Assembly: GCF_900107235.1 (NCBI RefSeq)
Contig: NZ_FNPF01000015.1
Location: 42,301 to 106,300 of the forward strand
Source of the DNA: Citreimonas salinaria
Lineage (GTDB): Bacteria; Pseudomonadota; Alphaproteobacteria; Rhodobacterales; Rhodobacteraceae
Direction of reading: 5' to 3'
DNA: 64,000 bases
Shown piece after piece: positions 25,990 through 35,510 of the stretch. The notes under the pieces are model-generated. The model worked only from the letters and a program-made list of their open reading frames with translations, was not told the origin of the DNA and did no database searches. The translations under genes and the position numbers were made by a program. Numbering within the stretch: position 1 is the stretch's first letter; every line of letters starts with the position of its first letter.

Positions 25990-27471
25990 TCAGTAGTTTA
26001 CCAGAGCGAACGCTGCCACTCCGGCCGCGAGCGCGCCACCTATTGCCAGGAAGCGGCGCGTGTGGCGGCGGTCCTGGCGCGAGGCGCCGCCCGCGTAGTC
26101 GAAGCGTTCGTAGATCACGCGGTCCATCGGCATGCCGATATCGAGAAGCGCGTCGGAGACCGCGGTGACCATCCCGCCCGGACCGCACATCAGGGCGATG
26201 GCCCGCGTAGGGTCGAGGCCGTCGAGCAATGCGCGCAGACGGTCGTGATCGAGAAGTCCCACCTCGCCGCTCCAATCGGCGGTAGAGGTCTCGGAAAGCA
26301 GCAGCACGCGAAGGTCCAGATGCGCGCGCGCCGCCTCGATTTCATCGAGGCAGGCAAAATTCGCCGGATTGCCCGCCGCATAGGCCAGCCGCACCGGGCG
26401 CCGCTCGCCCCTTGCCACCATGTCGCGCAAAAGCCCGATGATAGGGGCTATGCCGACCCCGCCGGCGACCAGGACCACGGCATCAGCCTCGGTCGCTTCA
26501 AGCGTGAACTCGCCATAGGGGCCGTCGAGGCCGACAGGAGTCCCCGGCGCCAGCGTGCCCACCGTTCGGGTAAAATCCCCGACCTCCTTGATGATGAGCT
26601 TCACCCCGCGGTCGCGCGGACTGTCAGAGAGCGAAAACGGATGATCGAAAAGCGGGAAGCGGCGCCGCCCGACGGTCAGCCAGACGAACTGGCCGGCGCG
26701 GTAGACCAGCGGTGGTGTCCGCGGATCGGGCTCGACATGCAACTGCCACATCCGGTCGGCCACGCGCGTGGCGCTGACAAGACGCCAGGGCCGCAGGTGC
26801 AGCTTCAGCCAGCGCCAGCCGTAGAGCGCCGCGACCGCCGCCGCCACGGCGCCCCCCGCAGCCAGCCAGAGCGGTGGCAGGGGCGCGGCCGCACTGAAGC
26901 GCCCTGCTCCAAGCGCGTGGTGCAGGCCGCTGACCACCGCCACGATACCAAGCGGCAGGTGCGTCGCTCGCCAGACCTCGTAACGCCATGGCAGCCACTC
27001 GCGCAGCAGCGACGTGATCAGCAACAGAGCGAATGCGGCCCACGCCACCACCCCGCTGCGGTAGTGCGGCGCGGTCAGGTAGACCTCAAAGCGCTCGCGC
27101 CCCAGCGCCGGGGTCTCGATCCACGTCGGCAGAACGTAAAGGAGCGGATGCAAGGCCACTGCCACCAGAACCCACCACGCAGCGATCTTGTGGAACGCCA
27201 TGATCTTGTCGATGCCCAGATGACGCGAGACGACATCGAACCGGCCCGATGTCACGAACTGCACCGCCATCGCCACCACCGCAACCAGCCCAAGCCCCGC
27301 CGCCGCACGCTCCCAGGGGTCGGTCGGCGTTGGCGTCCCGAGAAGCGCCAGCGCGAGCGGGAGCAGGCAGATGCCGAGATAGAGCGCGGCCAGCACTGGC
27401 CCCGGCAGCCGCGCCGGGCGGCGCGCGGCGGCCGACGCGGCGGCTTGGCTATCGTCGGTGCGCGTCATCAT
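25990..27471 (-). CDS. Ferric-reductase-like transmembrane flavocytochrome
   Basis: 493 residues. About six N-terminal membrane segments carry paired His residues (FHKIAAWWVLVAVALHPLL and a later HLPLGIVAVVSGLHHALG) that would hold two haem b. A ferredoxin-reductase domain follows: FAD site in FPLFDHPFSLSDS, NAD(P) site in VVLVAGGVGIAPIIGLLRD, and the end motif CGPGGMVTAVSDAL. An extra hydrophobic segment closes the protein. It would pass electrons from cytoplasmic NAD(P)H across the membrane. It is divergent from a pentahaem cytochrome c gene 105 bases away, a probable electron acceptor. Confidence 0.88.
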   Translation of the reverse strand: MMTRTDDSQAAASAAARRPARLPGPVLAALYLGICLLPLALALLGTPTPTDPWERAAAGLGLVAVVAMAVQFVTSGRFDVVSRHLGIDKIMAFHKIAAWWVLVAVALHPLLYVLPTWIETPALGRERFEVYLTAPHYRSGVVAWAAFALLLITSLLREWLPWRYEVWRATHLPLGIVAVVSGLHHALGAGRFSAAAPLPPLWLAAGGAVAAAVAALYGWRWLKLHLRPWRLVSATRVADRMWQLHVEPDPRTPPLVYRAGQFVWLTVGRRRFPLFDHPFSLSDSPRDRGVKLIIKEVGDFTRTVGTLAPGTPVGLDGPYGEFTLEATEADAVVLVAGGVGIAPIIGLLRDMVARGERRPVRLAYAAGNPANFACLDEIEAARAHLDLRVLLLSETSTADWSGEVGLLDHDRLRALLDGLDPTRAIALMCGPGGMVTAVSDALLDIGMPMDRVIYERFDYAGGASRQDRRHTRRFLAIGGALAAGVAAFALVNY

Positions 27472-27576
27472 CGTTCACTGATCCGGTCAAATCGCCTACG
27501 GTGGACCATAGACCAGATCGGGCCGCCGCGTGAACCTCAAGCGCCGTCCCCGGACCGCAGGAAGGGACAACGGCAC

Positions 27577-28662
27577 ATGCTCGGAAAAGCCATCCACTCG
27601 GCGGTTTTCGTCGCAAGCCTGCTTGTGACATCCGTCGCAGGCGCGCAGGACGACAAGGCGGAACTTTCGGTAATCGTTGAAGCGTGGCGAAACGCGCCGC
27701 ACGGCGACTACCACTCACCGTCCTTCACCCACTGGAACGCCGAGGGCGAGGTGCCGACGCAGTGCGCGGCCTGCCATTCCGAACTCGGCTTCGTGGATTT
27801 CCTGGGCGCGGACGGAAGCGTGACGGGCGTCGTCGACGCGCCGGCGGCGATCAATTCTCCGATCGGATGCGCCTCCTGCCACACGAGCGCCGCGCACGAT
27901 CTCGACACGGTTTCCTTTCCTTCCGGCGAAAGCGTCGGCAGCCTCGGCCCGTCGGCCGTCTGCACCGTCTGCCACCAAGGGCGCGCGTCCACCGACACCG
28001 TTTCCGGGAGGATCGAGAACCTGGACGAGGACGAGGTCGACCCGGACCTGAGCTTCGTCAATGTCCATGACGGCGTGGCCGCCGCCACGATGCACGGCGC
28101 GCAGGTTCGCGGCGGTTATCAATACCTCGGCCGCGACTATGTCGGCCGTTTCGAACACGTCCCCAGCGCGAGCACCTGCACCGCCTGCCACGATCCCCAC
28201 AGCACGGAAGTCGCAACCGAGACGTGTCTGTCCTGTCATCGCGGCGTCGACACAATCGAGGCGATCCGCACGCGGCACCACGACTTTGACGGAGACGGCG
28301 ACACGGCAGAAGGCATCCACGGCGAGATCGAGACCCTGCGCGACCGGCTGGGGGAGGCCATCTCCGACTATGCTGCGATCGTGGCGGAAGCGCCTATCGG
28401 GTATTCCACCGAGGCCTTTCCCTACTTCTTCGCCGACACCAACGGCGACGGCGCAATCGACGCGGACGAGGCCGCCTTCCCGAACCGCTACCAGGGCTGG
28501 ACACTGCGCCTGCTCAAGGCGGCCTACAACCATCAGTTCGCGCACAACGACCCAGGCGCCTACGTGCACAATCCGGGTTATGTTCTTCAGCTGCTGCACG
28601 ACAGCATCGCCAGCCTTGCCGAGCGGGTCGATGTGGACGTGCCCTTGGTCCGGCGGGACTGA
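27577..28662 (+). CDS. Periplasmic pentahaem c-type cytochrome with EF-hand-like loops
   Basis: 361 residues from ATG at 27577 (GGAAGGGA upstream). Signal peptide ends near SVAGAQ. Five CXXCH haem sites: CAACH 63-67, CASCH 98-102, CTVCH 129-133, CTACH 201-205, CLSCH 217-221. Further His residues could serve as distal ligands. The C-terminal half has two calcium-loop-like stretches, DFDGDGDTAEG and DTNGDGAIDADEA. I do not recognise a named family. Position opposite a haem b flavocytochrome suggests a cross-membrane electron pathway; the terminal acceptor is unknown. Confidence 0.85.
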   Translation: MLGKAIHSAVFVASLLVTSVAGAQDDKAELSVIVEAWRNAPHGDYHSPSFTHWNAEGEVPTQCAACHSELGFVDFLGADGSVTGVVDAPAAINSPIGCASCHTSAAHDLDTVSFPSGESVGSLGPSAVCTVCHQGRASTDTVSGRIENLDEDEVDPDLSFVNVHDGVAAATMHGAQVRGGYQYLGRDYVGRFEHVPSASTCTACHDPHSTEVATETCLSCHRGVDTIEAIRTRHHDFDGDGDTAEGIHGEIETLRDRLGEAISDYAAIVAEAPIGYSTEAFPYFFADTNGDGAIDADEAAFPNRYQGWTLRLLKAAYNHQFAHNDPGAYVHNPGYVLQLLHDSIASLAERVDVDVPLVRRD

Positions 28663-28942
28663 TCGGGCCGAAAGATCAGCACCAGCAACTCAGCGAATGT
28701 GCAAGATGTCGCCGCGAAATGGGCAGCTTCAAAAATCTCCAGTCTTTCAACCCGGCATCCTCTCGGTCTTCGTGAGATCATTGGGATCGCTCCCTTGCCG
28801 CGACCCTCACCTCAGGTCGCAATGTGGCTTGTAACGTCGTTCACGAGTGGCAAACTCTCCGAGCGGCAGGCGCGCGGACGGACCGGAAGCCAGTTCGCAC
28901 AGGTTGACCGCCAGGATCTGCAACACCAGCAAGGAGCGCACC
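28663..28942. other. Intergenic before the ATPase remnant
   Basis: No supported gene in 280 bases. A possible start-site AAGGAG lies at its right end, for the ATPase fragment. Confidence 0.5.
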
Positions 28943-29923
28943 TTGTCAGATGCATCCGACACGAAACCGGTATGGCATACGCTCGGCCCCCGTGAGGCCG
29001 CAGACCATCACGATGTCGATCCGAGCGTCGGCCTCGGAGACGAGGAGGCCTCGGAACGGCTCGATCGCCACGGACGCAACGAGCTGGAGGAGAGCGGCGG
29101 GCGCACGATCTGGCACATTCTATGGGAGCAGATATCGTCGGTCCTGATCCTCATTCTCGTATTCGCCGGCGTTCTTGCCGCGCTGCTCGGGAAGTCTGTC
29201 GATGCCATCGCGATTCTTGCGATCGTGCTCCTCTTCGTCGTTCTTGGTGTCGTGCAGGAATACCGCGCGCAGCGCGCGATCGCTGCGTTGAAGCAGATGT
29301 CGGCGCCGGCGGTCCGGCTGCTGCGCGGCGGACGCACGATCGAGGTCGCCTCGCCACACTTGGTTCCCGGTGACATTATCCTGCTCGAGGCAGGCAACAT
29401 CGTGCCGGCGGACCTGCGCGTGGTCGAAAGCCGGGCTCTTCGCGTTCAGGAGGCGGCGCTCACGGGCGAATCCGAAGCGGTCGAGAAGGCGGTCGAGGCA
29501 CTTGGCGAACCCGAGCTCGGAATCGGCGATCGGACGAACATGGCCTACAAGGGCACTGCCGTGACCTACGGGCGCGGCAAGGGCGTCGTCGTCGAGACCG
29601 GGATGCGCACCGAGCTCGGGCGGATCGCCACCATGCTTCAGGGCGTGCGCCATGAGCCCACGCCGCTGCAACGCCGGCTCGACAGCCTGGGCAAGGTTCT
29701 TGCGGTAGCCGCGGTGGGAATTGCCGCGCTGGTCGCGATCGCGGGCTGGCTACGGGGAGACGACATCACGCTCGTCCTGCTCACCGGCGTCAGCCTCGCG
29801 GTCGCCATCGTGCCGGAGGGGCTGCCGGCGGTCCTCACGCTGACCATGGCGCTCGGCAGCCAGAGGATGTTGAAGAGGAAGGCGTTGATCCGGAAGCTGC
29901 CTGCAGTCGAAACCCTCGGCTTC
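28943..29923 (+). pseudogene. P-type cation-transporting ATPase, N-terminal third only
   Basis: TTG at 28943 follows AAGGAGCGCACC. The fragment has the cation-ATPase N-terminal domain (DVDPSVGLGDEEASERLDRH), the first membrane pairs, the actuator motif with TGES in QEAALTGESEAVEKAV, and the helix motif VAIVPEGLPAVLTLTMALG. It stops at KLPAVETLG, about ten residues before the expected DKTGT phosphorylation site. The following bases belong to the opposite-strand kinase gene. Without its phosphorylation and nucleotide-binding domains it cannot pump. Confidence 0.88.
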
Positions 29924-30908
29924 GGTAGCTCAGTTCCGCACCGCCGCCGAGTTCGCGCTCGACCGTGAAGCTGATCAGCCGCGTGCCGAAGCCAGTCGCC
30001 TCCGGTGGCGCCGTCTCGGGGCCATTGGTTTCCTCCCAGCGCAGGTGGACCCAAGTGGCGTTGTCCTCGTCTGTCGAGAGGTCCCAGTCGACCTTCACCT
30101 GGCCATCCGACACCGAGAGCGCGCCGTATTTCGTGGCGTTCGTGACCAGCTCGTGCAGGATCATGCCCAGTGGCGTCGCCTTGCTGGGCTGCAGGTCAAC
30201 CTTTGGTTCGTCGGCCACCAGGATGACGCGGTCCCCATCCAGGTATGGCTCGATTATAGCGCGCGCCAAGGCCGGCAGCTCCGCGATCTTTCCGGTGGAG
30301 GTCACCTCCATCGAGCGCCCCAGCGCTTCGAACCGGCCGAGAAAGATGTCGCGGTATTCCTCGGCACTGCGCCCGGCCACGTCGGTCTGGCGCGCCAGAG
30401 CGTGCGTCACCGACAGCAGATTCTTGATTCGGTGATCGAGCTCACCGATGAGGATGTCCTTCTCGGCCTCTCCGCGCCGGCGTTCCGTGGCGTCAGAAAG
30501 CGTCACCAGCAAGACGCGTTGCTCGTTAACGGAATGCGCGAGGCGCTGCGCGCTGACCAGCATCGTCCGCAAGCCGATTTTGGGGAACTCGGCCGTGACC
30601 TCATAGTCGAAGACCGACGCGCTGCGCGGGATCACCTGTTCGAGGAGAAGGCGCAGTTCCTCTATGTTCCACTGCCCGTCGCCCAACTTGTCGAAAGGCA
30701 CGTCGATCGTGGCTTCGCGATCGGTATGAAACGTCCTGTAGAAGGCAGGATTGGCGCTGATGACGGTCAGGTCGGGCCCGAGCACCAGAAGAGCATCGCG
30801 GATCGTGTCGACGACCCCCTGCGCCCGCACATGAGAGGCGCGCAGAAGGCGATACAATTCGTCGAGATCCACAATGCGCTCCGATGCTTCACGATTTTTG
30901 CGCGACAT
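29835..30908 (-). CDS. HWE-family sensor histidine kinase, C-terminus replaced
   Basis: Start ATG at 30908 (MSRKNREASE). A coiled N-terminus leads into a PAS domain (about residues 30-140, VVDTIRDALLVLGPDLTV), then the HWE/HisKA_2 region with phospho-acceptor His159 in ELDHRIKNLLSVTHALARQT. The ATPase domain follows, with LHELVTNATKYGALS. The last 10-15 native residues after ELSYRS are replaced by about 27 codons read antisense through the truncated ATPase. No membrane segment, so cytoplasmic. HWE kinases often feed PhyR-EcfG stress signalling. Activity after the tail swap is uncertain. Confidence 0.8.
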   Translation of the reverse strand: MSRKNREASERIVDLDELYRLLRASHVRAQGVVDTIRDALLVLGPDLTVISANPAFYRTFHTDREATIDVPFDKLGDGQWNIEELRLLLEQVIPRSASVFDYEVTAEFPKIGLRTMLVSAQRLAHSVNEQRVLLVTLSDATERRRGEAEKDILIGELDHRIKNLLSVTHALARQTDVAGRSAEEYRDIFLGRFEALGRSMEVTSTGKIAELPALARAIIEPYLDGDRVILVADEPKVDLQPSKATPLGMILHELVTNATKYGALSVSDGQVKVDWDLSTDEDNATWVHLRWEETNGPETAPPEATGFGTRLISFTVERELGGGAELSYRSRGFRLQAASGSTPSSSTSSGCRAPWSA

Positions 30909-31238
30909 TCGCACGCGCCAGACCAAAAGAGCAAGAACGTCAAGGAATTCCTCTGGAGGGGCCGCAATACGGGCATCGCCGCACAACGATGACCGGTTCG
31001 AGCCCTTCTACAACATTCATCTTTGCGCGTGCCGCAGGCGGGGCTCTCCTGCATGCCGAGTGTCGGCCCTGGCCGACAAATCCCGGGTGAGGCTTCCCGG
31101 CCGTATTCCCAGTCGTGACCCGCCTGTCGAGATGTGTAGGCTCTGATCCGCGCTTCGGCTCAGACTGCAACGATGGTGTGGCGCGCGGATACCGGACGCC
31201 TTTTTTGAGCGCCATGTCAGGACGAGACACTGGAGGCG
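30909..31238. other. Intergenic between the two HWE kinases
   Basis: About 330 bases with no supported gene. I looked for a GGAAC/CGTT promoter in either direction and saw none with correct spacing. Confidence 0.5.
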
Positions 31239-32402
31239 TTATTCAAGAGAAATCGAGAGGCGATAGATCAATCCTTCAGAACGATACTCGAGCTCCGCTG
31301 CGCCTTCCATCTCCGCGCTCGCCACCTTCTCCAGCAGGCGCGTTCCAAAGCCCATCCGTTTCGGCGGCGTCACACTCGGGCCGTCGAACTCCTGCCAACG
31401 CACCTCCAGCCGCGACAGTTGTTCGCCGCCATCAACATGAAACTCCACCTGAACTCGTCCTTCCGCGACCGATAGCGCGCCATACTTAGCCGAGTTGGTG
31501 GCAAGTTCGTGCAGCGCCAAACCGAGCATCCGGCCTTTCCGCGCAGATAGACGGACGGAAGGGCCGCTGATGGTAATTGCCTCGGCACGGTCGCCCCGAT
31601 ACGGCCCAAGGATGTCGAAGGCGGTCTGCCGAGGATCGGCGGTCTCGCCCTGATCTTGGAAGACGAGGCTCTCCGCCTTCGCCAAGGCCTGAAACCGGCC
31701 GATCAACGAGTCCCGGAACTGTTGCGCCGTGCGTCCTTCCAACGACGTCTGCGATGTGAGCGCCTGCACGAGGCCCAGAATGTTTTTCACCCGATGCTCG
31801 AGTTCGCGCGCGATCACCGATTGCTCCCGCGCGTGCCGCTCGAGCTCCTTGTGCGAGCGTATCCGCTCGACTGCCGAGGCGAGAAGATTGGAATAGTTTT
31901 GCAGGAAAGAAATCTCGTCATCGTCAAAGTCGCAGTGTTCCCGAGCATCAACCTCGAGCACGCCAAACGGCTTCTCCTCGCCGACGATGATGACGTTGAT
32001 CATGCTCTTCACCCCGTGGCGAACGAGGACGTCCGATATCTCGAAACGATCCTCCGCCCCGATATCGCGGGACACCACCGGCTCGTTTGTAAGCAGAGCA
32101 AAGCCTGCCGGCGACTTTTCGTGATCCGCCAAGGTGACATGGCCGACGACGCCGGGTTCCCAGTTGACGCCGGCCCGGAGCAGGAAGTCGCCGCGTTCGG
32201 GCCGGTGCTCCAGCACTTTGACCAGATCCACCTGGAATGCATCAGAAATGAGTTCCGCCGCCCTCGTCAGCAGCGTGTCAAGATCCCGGCAGCGGAAAGC
32301 GAAGAGACCGAAATCTGCAAGCGCCTTGCGCTGTGCTTTGAGGTCGCTTGACAATGGATGAACTTCCCTTTGCGCATGGCTACTGATCAAGACGGCTATC
32401 AT
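31239..32402 (-). CDS. GAF-domain HWE-family sensor histidine kinase
   Basis: 387 residues, intact. A GAF sensor domain spans about residues 30-180 (LRAGVNWEPGVVGHVTLADH, FGVLEVDAREHCDFDDDEIS). The HWE/HisKA_2 region follows, with His203 in ARELEHRVKNILGLVQALTS, then the ATPase domain with LALHELATNSAKYGALSVAE and a C-terminal MGFGTRLLEKVASAEMEG. Soluble. It lacks an adjacent response regulator, as is common for HWE kinases that signal to a shared partner such as PhyR. Two EcfG-type promoters within 15 kb fit that idea, by inference only. Confidence 0.9.
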   Translation of the reverse strand: MIAVLISSHAQREVHPLSSDLKAQRKALADFGLFAFRCRDLDTLLTRAAELISDAFQVDLVKVLEHRPERGDFLLRAGVNWEPGVVGHVTLADHEKSPAGFALLTNEPVVSRDIGAEDRFEISDVLVRHGVKSMINVIIVGEEKPFGVLEVDAREHCDFDDDEISFLQNYSNLLASAVERIRSHKELERHAREQSVIARELEHRVKNILGLVQALTSQTSLEGRTAQQFRDSLIGRFQALAKAESLVFQDQGETADPRQTAFDILGPYRGDRAEAITISGPSVRLSARKGRMLGLALHELATNSAKYGALSVAEGRVQVEFHVDGGEQLSRLEVRWQEFDGPSVTPPKRMGFGTRLLEKVASAEMEGAAELEYRSEGLIYRLSISLE

Positions 32403-32499
32403 GACGCGCGTCGTCAGCGCAAACTACTGAAACGTTGGCACGTTTATCCATATGAAACATGACTAAGTGTCGGAAACCTTTGGAAAAACGACGTCAGCG

Positions 32500-32610
32500 G
32501 CATTGAAGCCATCAGCCTGCCGAACAAGGGCCGTGTGCCGATTTCTGGCATTGGCGCGTCCGCGGGCGGCGCTCATGCGCTCCGCCGTCTGTTTCGGCAA
32601 TTGGAGAAGC
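32500..32610 (+). pseudogene. CheB-type methylesterase, N-terminal scrap
   Basis: Plus-strand codons read PISGIGASAGGAHALRRLFR, the nucleotide-fold start of CheB methylesterase domains, as found in CheB-CheR-PAS-HWE hybrid proteins. It loses the family within ten codons. It may once have belonged to a larger sensor next to the kinases. Confidence 0.5.
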
Positions 32611-32860
32611 ACATACACAAGCTGATCGAGATCTTCACGCGCCCGCAAAGCGTGGCTTGGCGGGCGTCGTTCAGGACGTTGTTCGGGTGGGCGAGAACAC
32701 GGTGCTTGACTACGGCACGTTCACGATCTCGCTCTCCGAGAAGATGGGCGGCAGCATGGTTGGGGGCGAATACGTGGCGCTCGCTGAAACGGGCGACACT
32801 GTCCTGATCCACAGCCTGTCCGGTTTCCCCAGGCGCGAGGGCCTGCCGGGGCAACATTGA
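32611..32860 (+). other. Unidentified short reading frame
   Basis: A frame ending in a stop at 32858-32860 reads GENTVLDYGTFTISLSEKMG and then GEYVALAETGDTVLIHSL, protein-like in composition. It has no clear start site and I recognise no family. It could be the 3' end of a lost gene. Confidence 0.3.
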
Positions 32861-33001
32861 CGCGGGCGGGCGCTGAAAGAGCGGTCCTCGCCGCGCGGAT
32901 CGGCCCTGCTTTCGCGGGATCAAGAGCGCTGGCTTCCTGCATCAGCTTCTCGAAACAGGGTTCCTCACATCGTGCGCGCCGGCATCAGTGAGCCTAAAGA
33001 T

Positions 33002-34405
33002 TTATTGATCCCGCCACGGTCGAGTCTCCGTCATGGGCCGCGCCGCCTGGTAGGCATGTCCGGCGGCGAGAACCTTGTTGTCCTGCCAGCGGGCGCCAAC
33101 CAGTTGCAGTCCGATGGGAAGACCGGTCGACGAGCGGCCGCAGGGCACTGACAAGGCGGGCTGGCCCGTCATGTTGAAAGGCCAGGTGAACGGTGTCCAT
33201 GTCATCCAGTTCTCGTTTTCCCAGCCCTCGGGAACGACGCGACCGGCACCGAAGGGAAGCACGGGAACCGTCGGCGTGAGAAGCAAGTCCCAGCGACGAT
33301 GGAAGCGCTCCATGCGGTCGATCAGGCTCATCCTCTCGTTCATGGCACCCATGTAGTCGAGCATCGTCAGACCTTCGGCTTTCTCGACCATGTCCATGAA
33401 GCCGGGCTCCAACAGGGCCCGCGCCTCGGGACCGTAGTCGCGTAAGGCGTTCGCGCCACCCGAGGCGTAGAGGGTCCAGTAGGCATCCAACTGGTCCCCG
33501 AGTTCGGGATCGACGTGCTCCACGAGGGCACCGAGCTCCTCGAAGGCGGCCGCGGCCTGTTCGACGGCGGTCGCAATCTCCGGATCGACATTCACATCGA
33601 GACCGAGCGTCGGGGAATAGGCAATTCGAAGATCGCGCGCATCCAGGTCCAGTGCCTTCATCAGGTCGCGGGCGGGCCGGGGAACGGTGTTGTCGATCCA
33701 GTCCGCCTCTGCCAGGAGCGACATCAGCAGAACAACGTCGCCCACGGTCCAGCCGATCGCGCCAACATGCCCGAGCGGCGCGAAGGTGCTGGGCGGCCAC
33801 ATTGGCGCGCGGTCGACGGTGGGCTTGTGTCCCACGACGCCGCAGAACGACGCCGGAATGCGGACCGAGCCGCCCGCGTCCGTCCCGAGCGCGAGCGGCG
33901 CCATCCCGCAAGCCACCGCGGCGGCCGACCCGCCCGAAGAGCCGCCCGACGTCATCTGCAGGTCCCAGGGGTTCCGAGTCACGCCGTTGAGGGCGCTGTC
34001 GGTCGTGGCCTTCCAGCCGAATTCCGGCGTGGTCGTGCGGCCCATCAGGATCGCTCCGTGCCGCTTCAGCGTGGCCACGGCGGGCGCGTCGACCTTGCAG
34101 GGCGTCTCGGTCGTTGCGCGCGACCCCTCGCGGTTCGGCCAGCCGCGCATGTCGAAGACATCCTTCACGGCCACGGGCACACCTTCCAGATCGCCCAGGG
34201 GCAACTCTCGCCGCCAGCGTTCGTGCGACCGCTTCGCCTGCTCGAGGACGTCCTCTTCGTCGAAGGCGCAGAAGGCGTTCACGCGGGGCTCGAACTCGGC
34301 GATCCGGTCAAGGCAGGCGCGGACCGTCTCGGGCGGCGTGTGGCGCACATCGCGGTAGAGTTGAGCAAGTTCGAGCGCGGTCTGATCTGAAAGGTCCAGT
34401 GTCAT
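33002..34405 (-). CDS. Amidase signature family hydrolase
   Basis: 467 residues from ATG at 34405, preceded by GGAGAGGAGG. Hydrolyses an amide bond through the Ser-Ser-Lys triad: Lys in VPVAVKDVFDMRG, the Gly/Ser-rich signature QMTSGGSSGGSAAAVACG, and the nucleophile Ser in LGTDAGGSVRIPASFCG. The C-terminal block TGLPIGLQLVGARWQD is typical. It stands alone on its strand, divergent from an acetyltransferase. The substrate is not evident. Full length and intact. Confidence 0.93.
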   Translation of the reverse strand: MTLDLSDQTALELAQLYRDVRHTPPETVRACLDRIAEFEPRVNAFCAFDEEDVLEQAKRSHERWRRELPLGDLEGVPVAVKDVFDMRGWPNREGSRATTETPCKVDAPAVATLKRHGAILMGRTTTPEFGWKATTDSALNGVTRNPWDLQMTSGGSSGGSAAAVACGMAPLALGTDAGGSVRIPASFCGVVGHKPTVDRAPMWPPSTFAPLGHVGAIGWTVGDVVLLMSLLAEADWIDNTVPRPARDLMKALDLDARDLRIAYSPTLGLDVNVDPEIATAVEQAAAAFEELGALVEHVDPELGDQLDAYWTLYASGGANALRDYGPEARALLEPGFMDMVEKAEGLTMLDYMGAMNERMSLIDRMERFHRRWDLLLTPTVPVLPFGAGRVVPEGWENENWMTWTPFTWPFNMTGQPALSVPCGRSSTGLPIGLQLVGARWQDNKVLAAGHAYQAARPMTETRPWRDQ

Positions 34406-34502
34406 GAAGCCTCCTCTCCTTCCTGCGTGGTCGGGCTGACTTTTCTGAAACCCGGCCGGCGACCGCGACGTTCCGTTGCCGAGGATGACAGGGAGACCGC
34501 GC

Positions 34503-35060
34503 GTGACCGCAGTGACGCTTGACGCATCCGGGCTCCGGCTGAGGAGCACGGACATCGCCGACCTGACCTTCGTGCGGGAAGCCGAGTCCGCACCCGAGAA
34601 CCGCGCCTTCGTCGGGCAGTGGACCGAGGCCGAGCACGCCGCCTGCATGGACGACGCCGACTGCCGGCACCTGGTGATCGAGGACCCGCGGAACGGAGAG
34701 TTGCTGGGCTACGTCGTGCTCCAGGGCCTTCGGGACCCGAGCCGCGCCATGCTACTCCGTCGCCTTGTGGTCGCCAGGAAGGGACGCGGCGCCGGACCGC
34801 GGGCGGTAGAGGCCGTCATCCGCCACTGCTTTGACGATTGCGGCTTGCACCGCCTGTGGCTCGAGGTGCGAGAGGACAATCCGGCCGCGCGTCGCATCTA
34901 CGAGCGCTTCGGCTTCGTCACCGAGGGTCGGCAACGGGAAAGTGTGAAGGTCGGGGAGAGCTACGTGGACACCTTGTGGATGTCGATGCTCGAAAACGAG
35001 TATGCCGCCCGCAGCCGTTCGGCTTCCAAAATAGCTCCTCGTTGGAGCGACCTCCGGTGA
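34503..35060 (+). CDS. GNAT-family N-acetyltransferase (RimJ/RimL-like)
   Basis: 185 residues from GTG at 34503, chosen because GGGAG lies seven bases before it. In-frame starts at 34476 and 34485 lack a well-placed site. The acetyl-CoA motif reads LRRLVVARKGRGAGPRAVEA, and the C-terminal block LWLEVREDNPAARRIYERFG with GFVTEGRQR is typical of RimJ/RimL-type proteins. It would acetylate an amine on a protein, peptide or small molecule. The start lies 98 bases from the divergent amidase start. Confidence 0.88.
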   Translation: MTAVTLDASGLRLRSTDIADLTFVREAESAPENRAFVGQWTEAEHAACMDDADCRHLVIEDPRNGELLGYVVLQGLRDPSRAMLLRRLVVARKGRGAGPRAVEAVIRHCFDDCGLHRLWLEVREDNPAARRIYERFGFVTEGRQRESVKVGESYVDTLWMSMLENEYAARSRSASKIAPRWSDLR

Positions 35061-35410
35061 GACAGGTTGAGAACGTCGGCGAGTGAGAGACGCTGCAGGC
35101 GTCGGGAGGTGCATTGGCGAAAGGATCAGCCCATAGCTCCGATGTCCGCTTTCGGAATCGCCGCACTGCGCCAAACTCAGATGGCCTAACGCCGGCTCAG
35201 GGTCGGTCGTGTCGAATCCACCCGTGCTGCAACCGCGAAAGCCTCGATCACAGCGGCGGGTGGTTTGGGCTCGGACCGGTCGTTCGATGTCGCCCAGTCT
35301 GTGAATCCTACACGAACACGACTGCAACATCTCGAGCGTCCAGAACGGCTCCCCCCAGATCTTGACCGTGCCGGATACTGCCTCCCGTCGCACGGCCTTC
35401 GGTTGCCATT
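35061..35410. other. Intergenic before the stress promoter
   Basis: About 350 bases with no gene I can support. Frames on both strands are rich in Arg and Pro and have no start sites. Confidence 0.5.
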
Positions 35411-35436
35411 GGAACTGGGGTTCGCGGCCGCACGTT
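35411..35436 (+). promoter_or_regulatory. EcfG-type (general stress response) promoter
   Basis: GGAAC at 35411-35415, exactly 17 bases, then CGTT at 35433-35436. Both elements match the alphaproteobacterial EcfG consensus. Expected transcription start is near 35443, leaving a leader of about 68 bases before the gene at 35511. Confidence 0.7.
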
Positions 35437-35510
35437 TGCCCGAACTGACGGCGCATGACAACAAATAGCGTCGGCCCTGGCACAATGTGTATTTCGAAAG
35501 GAATGTCGAC

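Noticed and set aside
26062..28662. One 866-codon frame seemingly fusing an upstream region to the pentahaem cytochrome
   Set aside because: Its first 500 codons are antisense to the flavocytochrome. The cytochrome has its own ribosome site and signal peptide at 27577.
35061..35470. Gene between the acetyltransferase and the stress protein
   Set aside because: Frames on both strands lack start sites and known motifs and are Arg/Pro-rich. The stretch includes the stress promoter.
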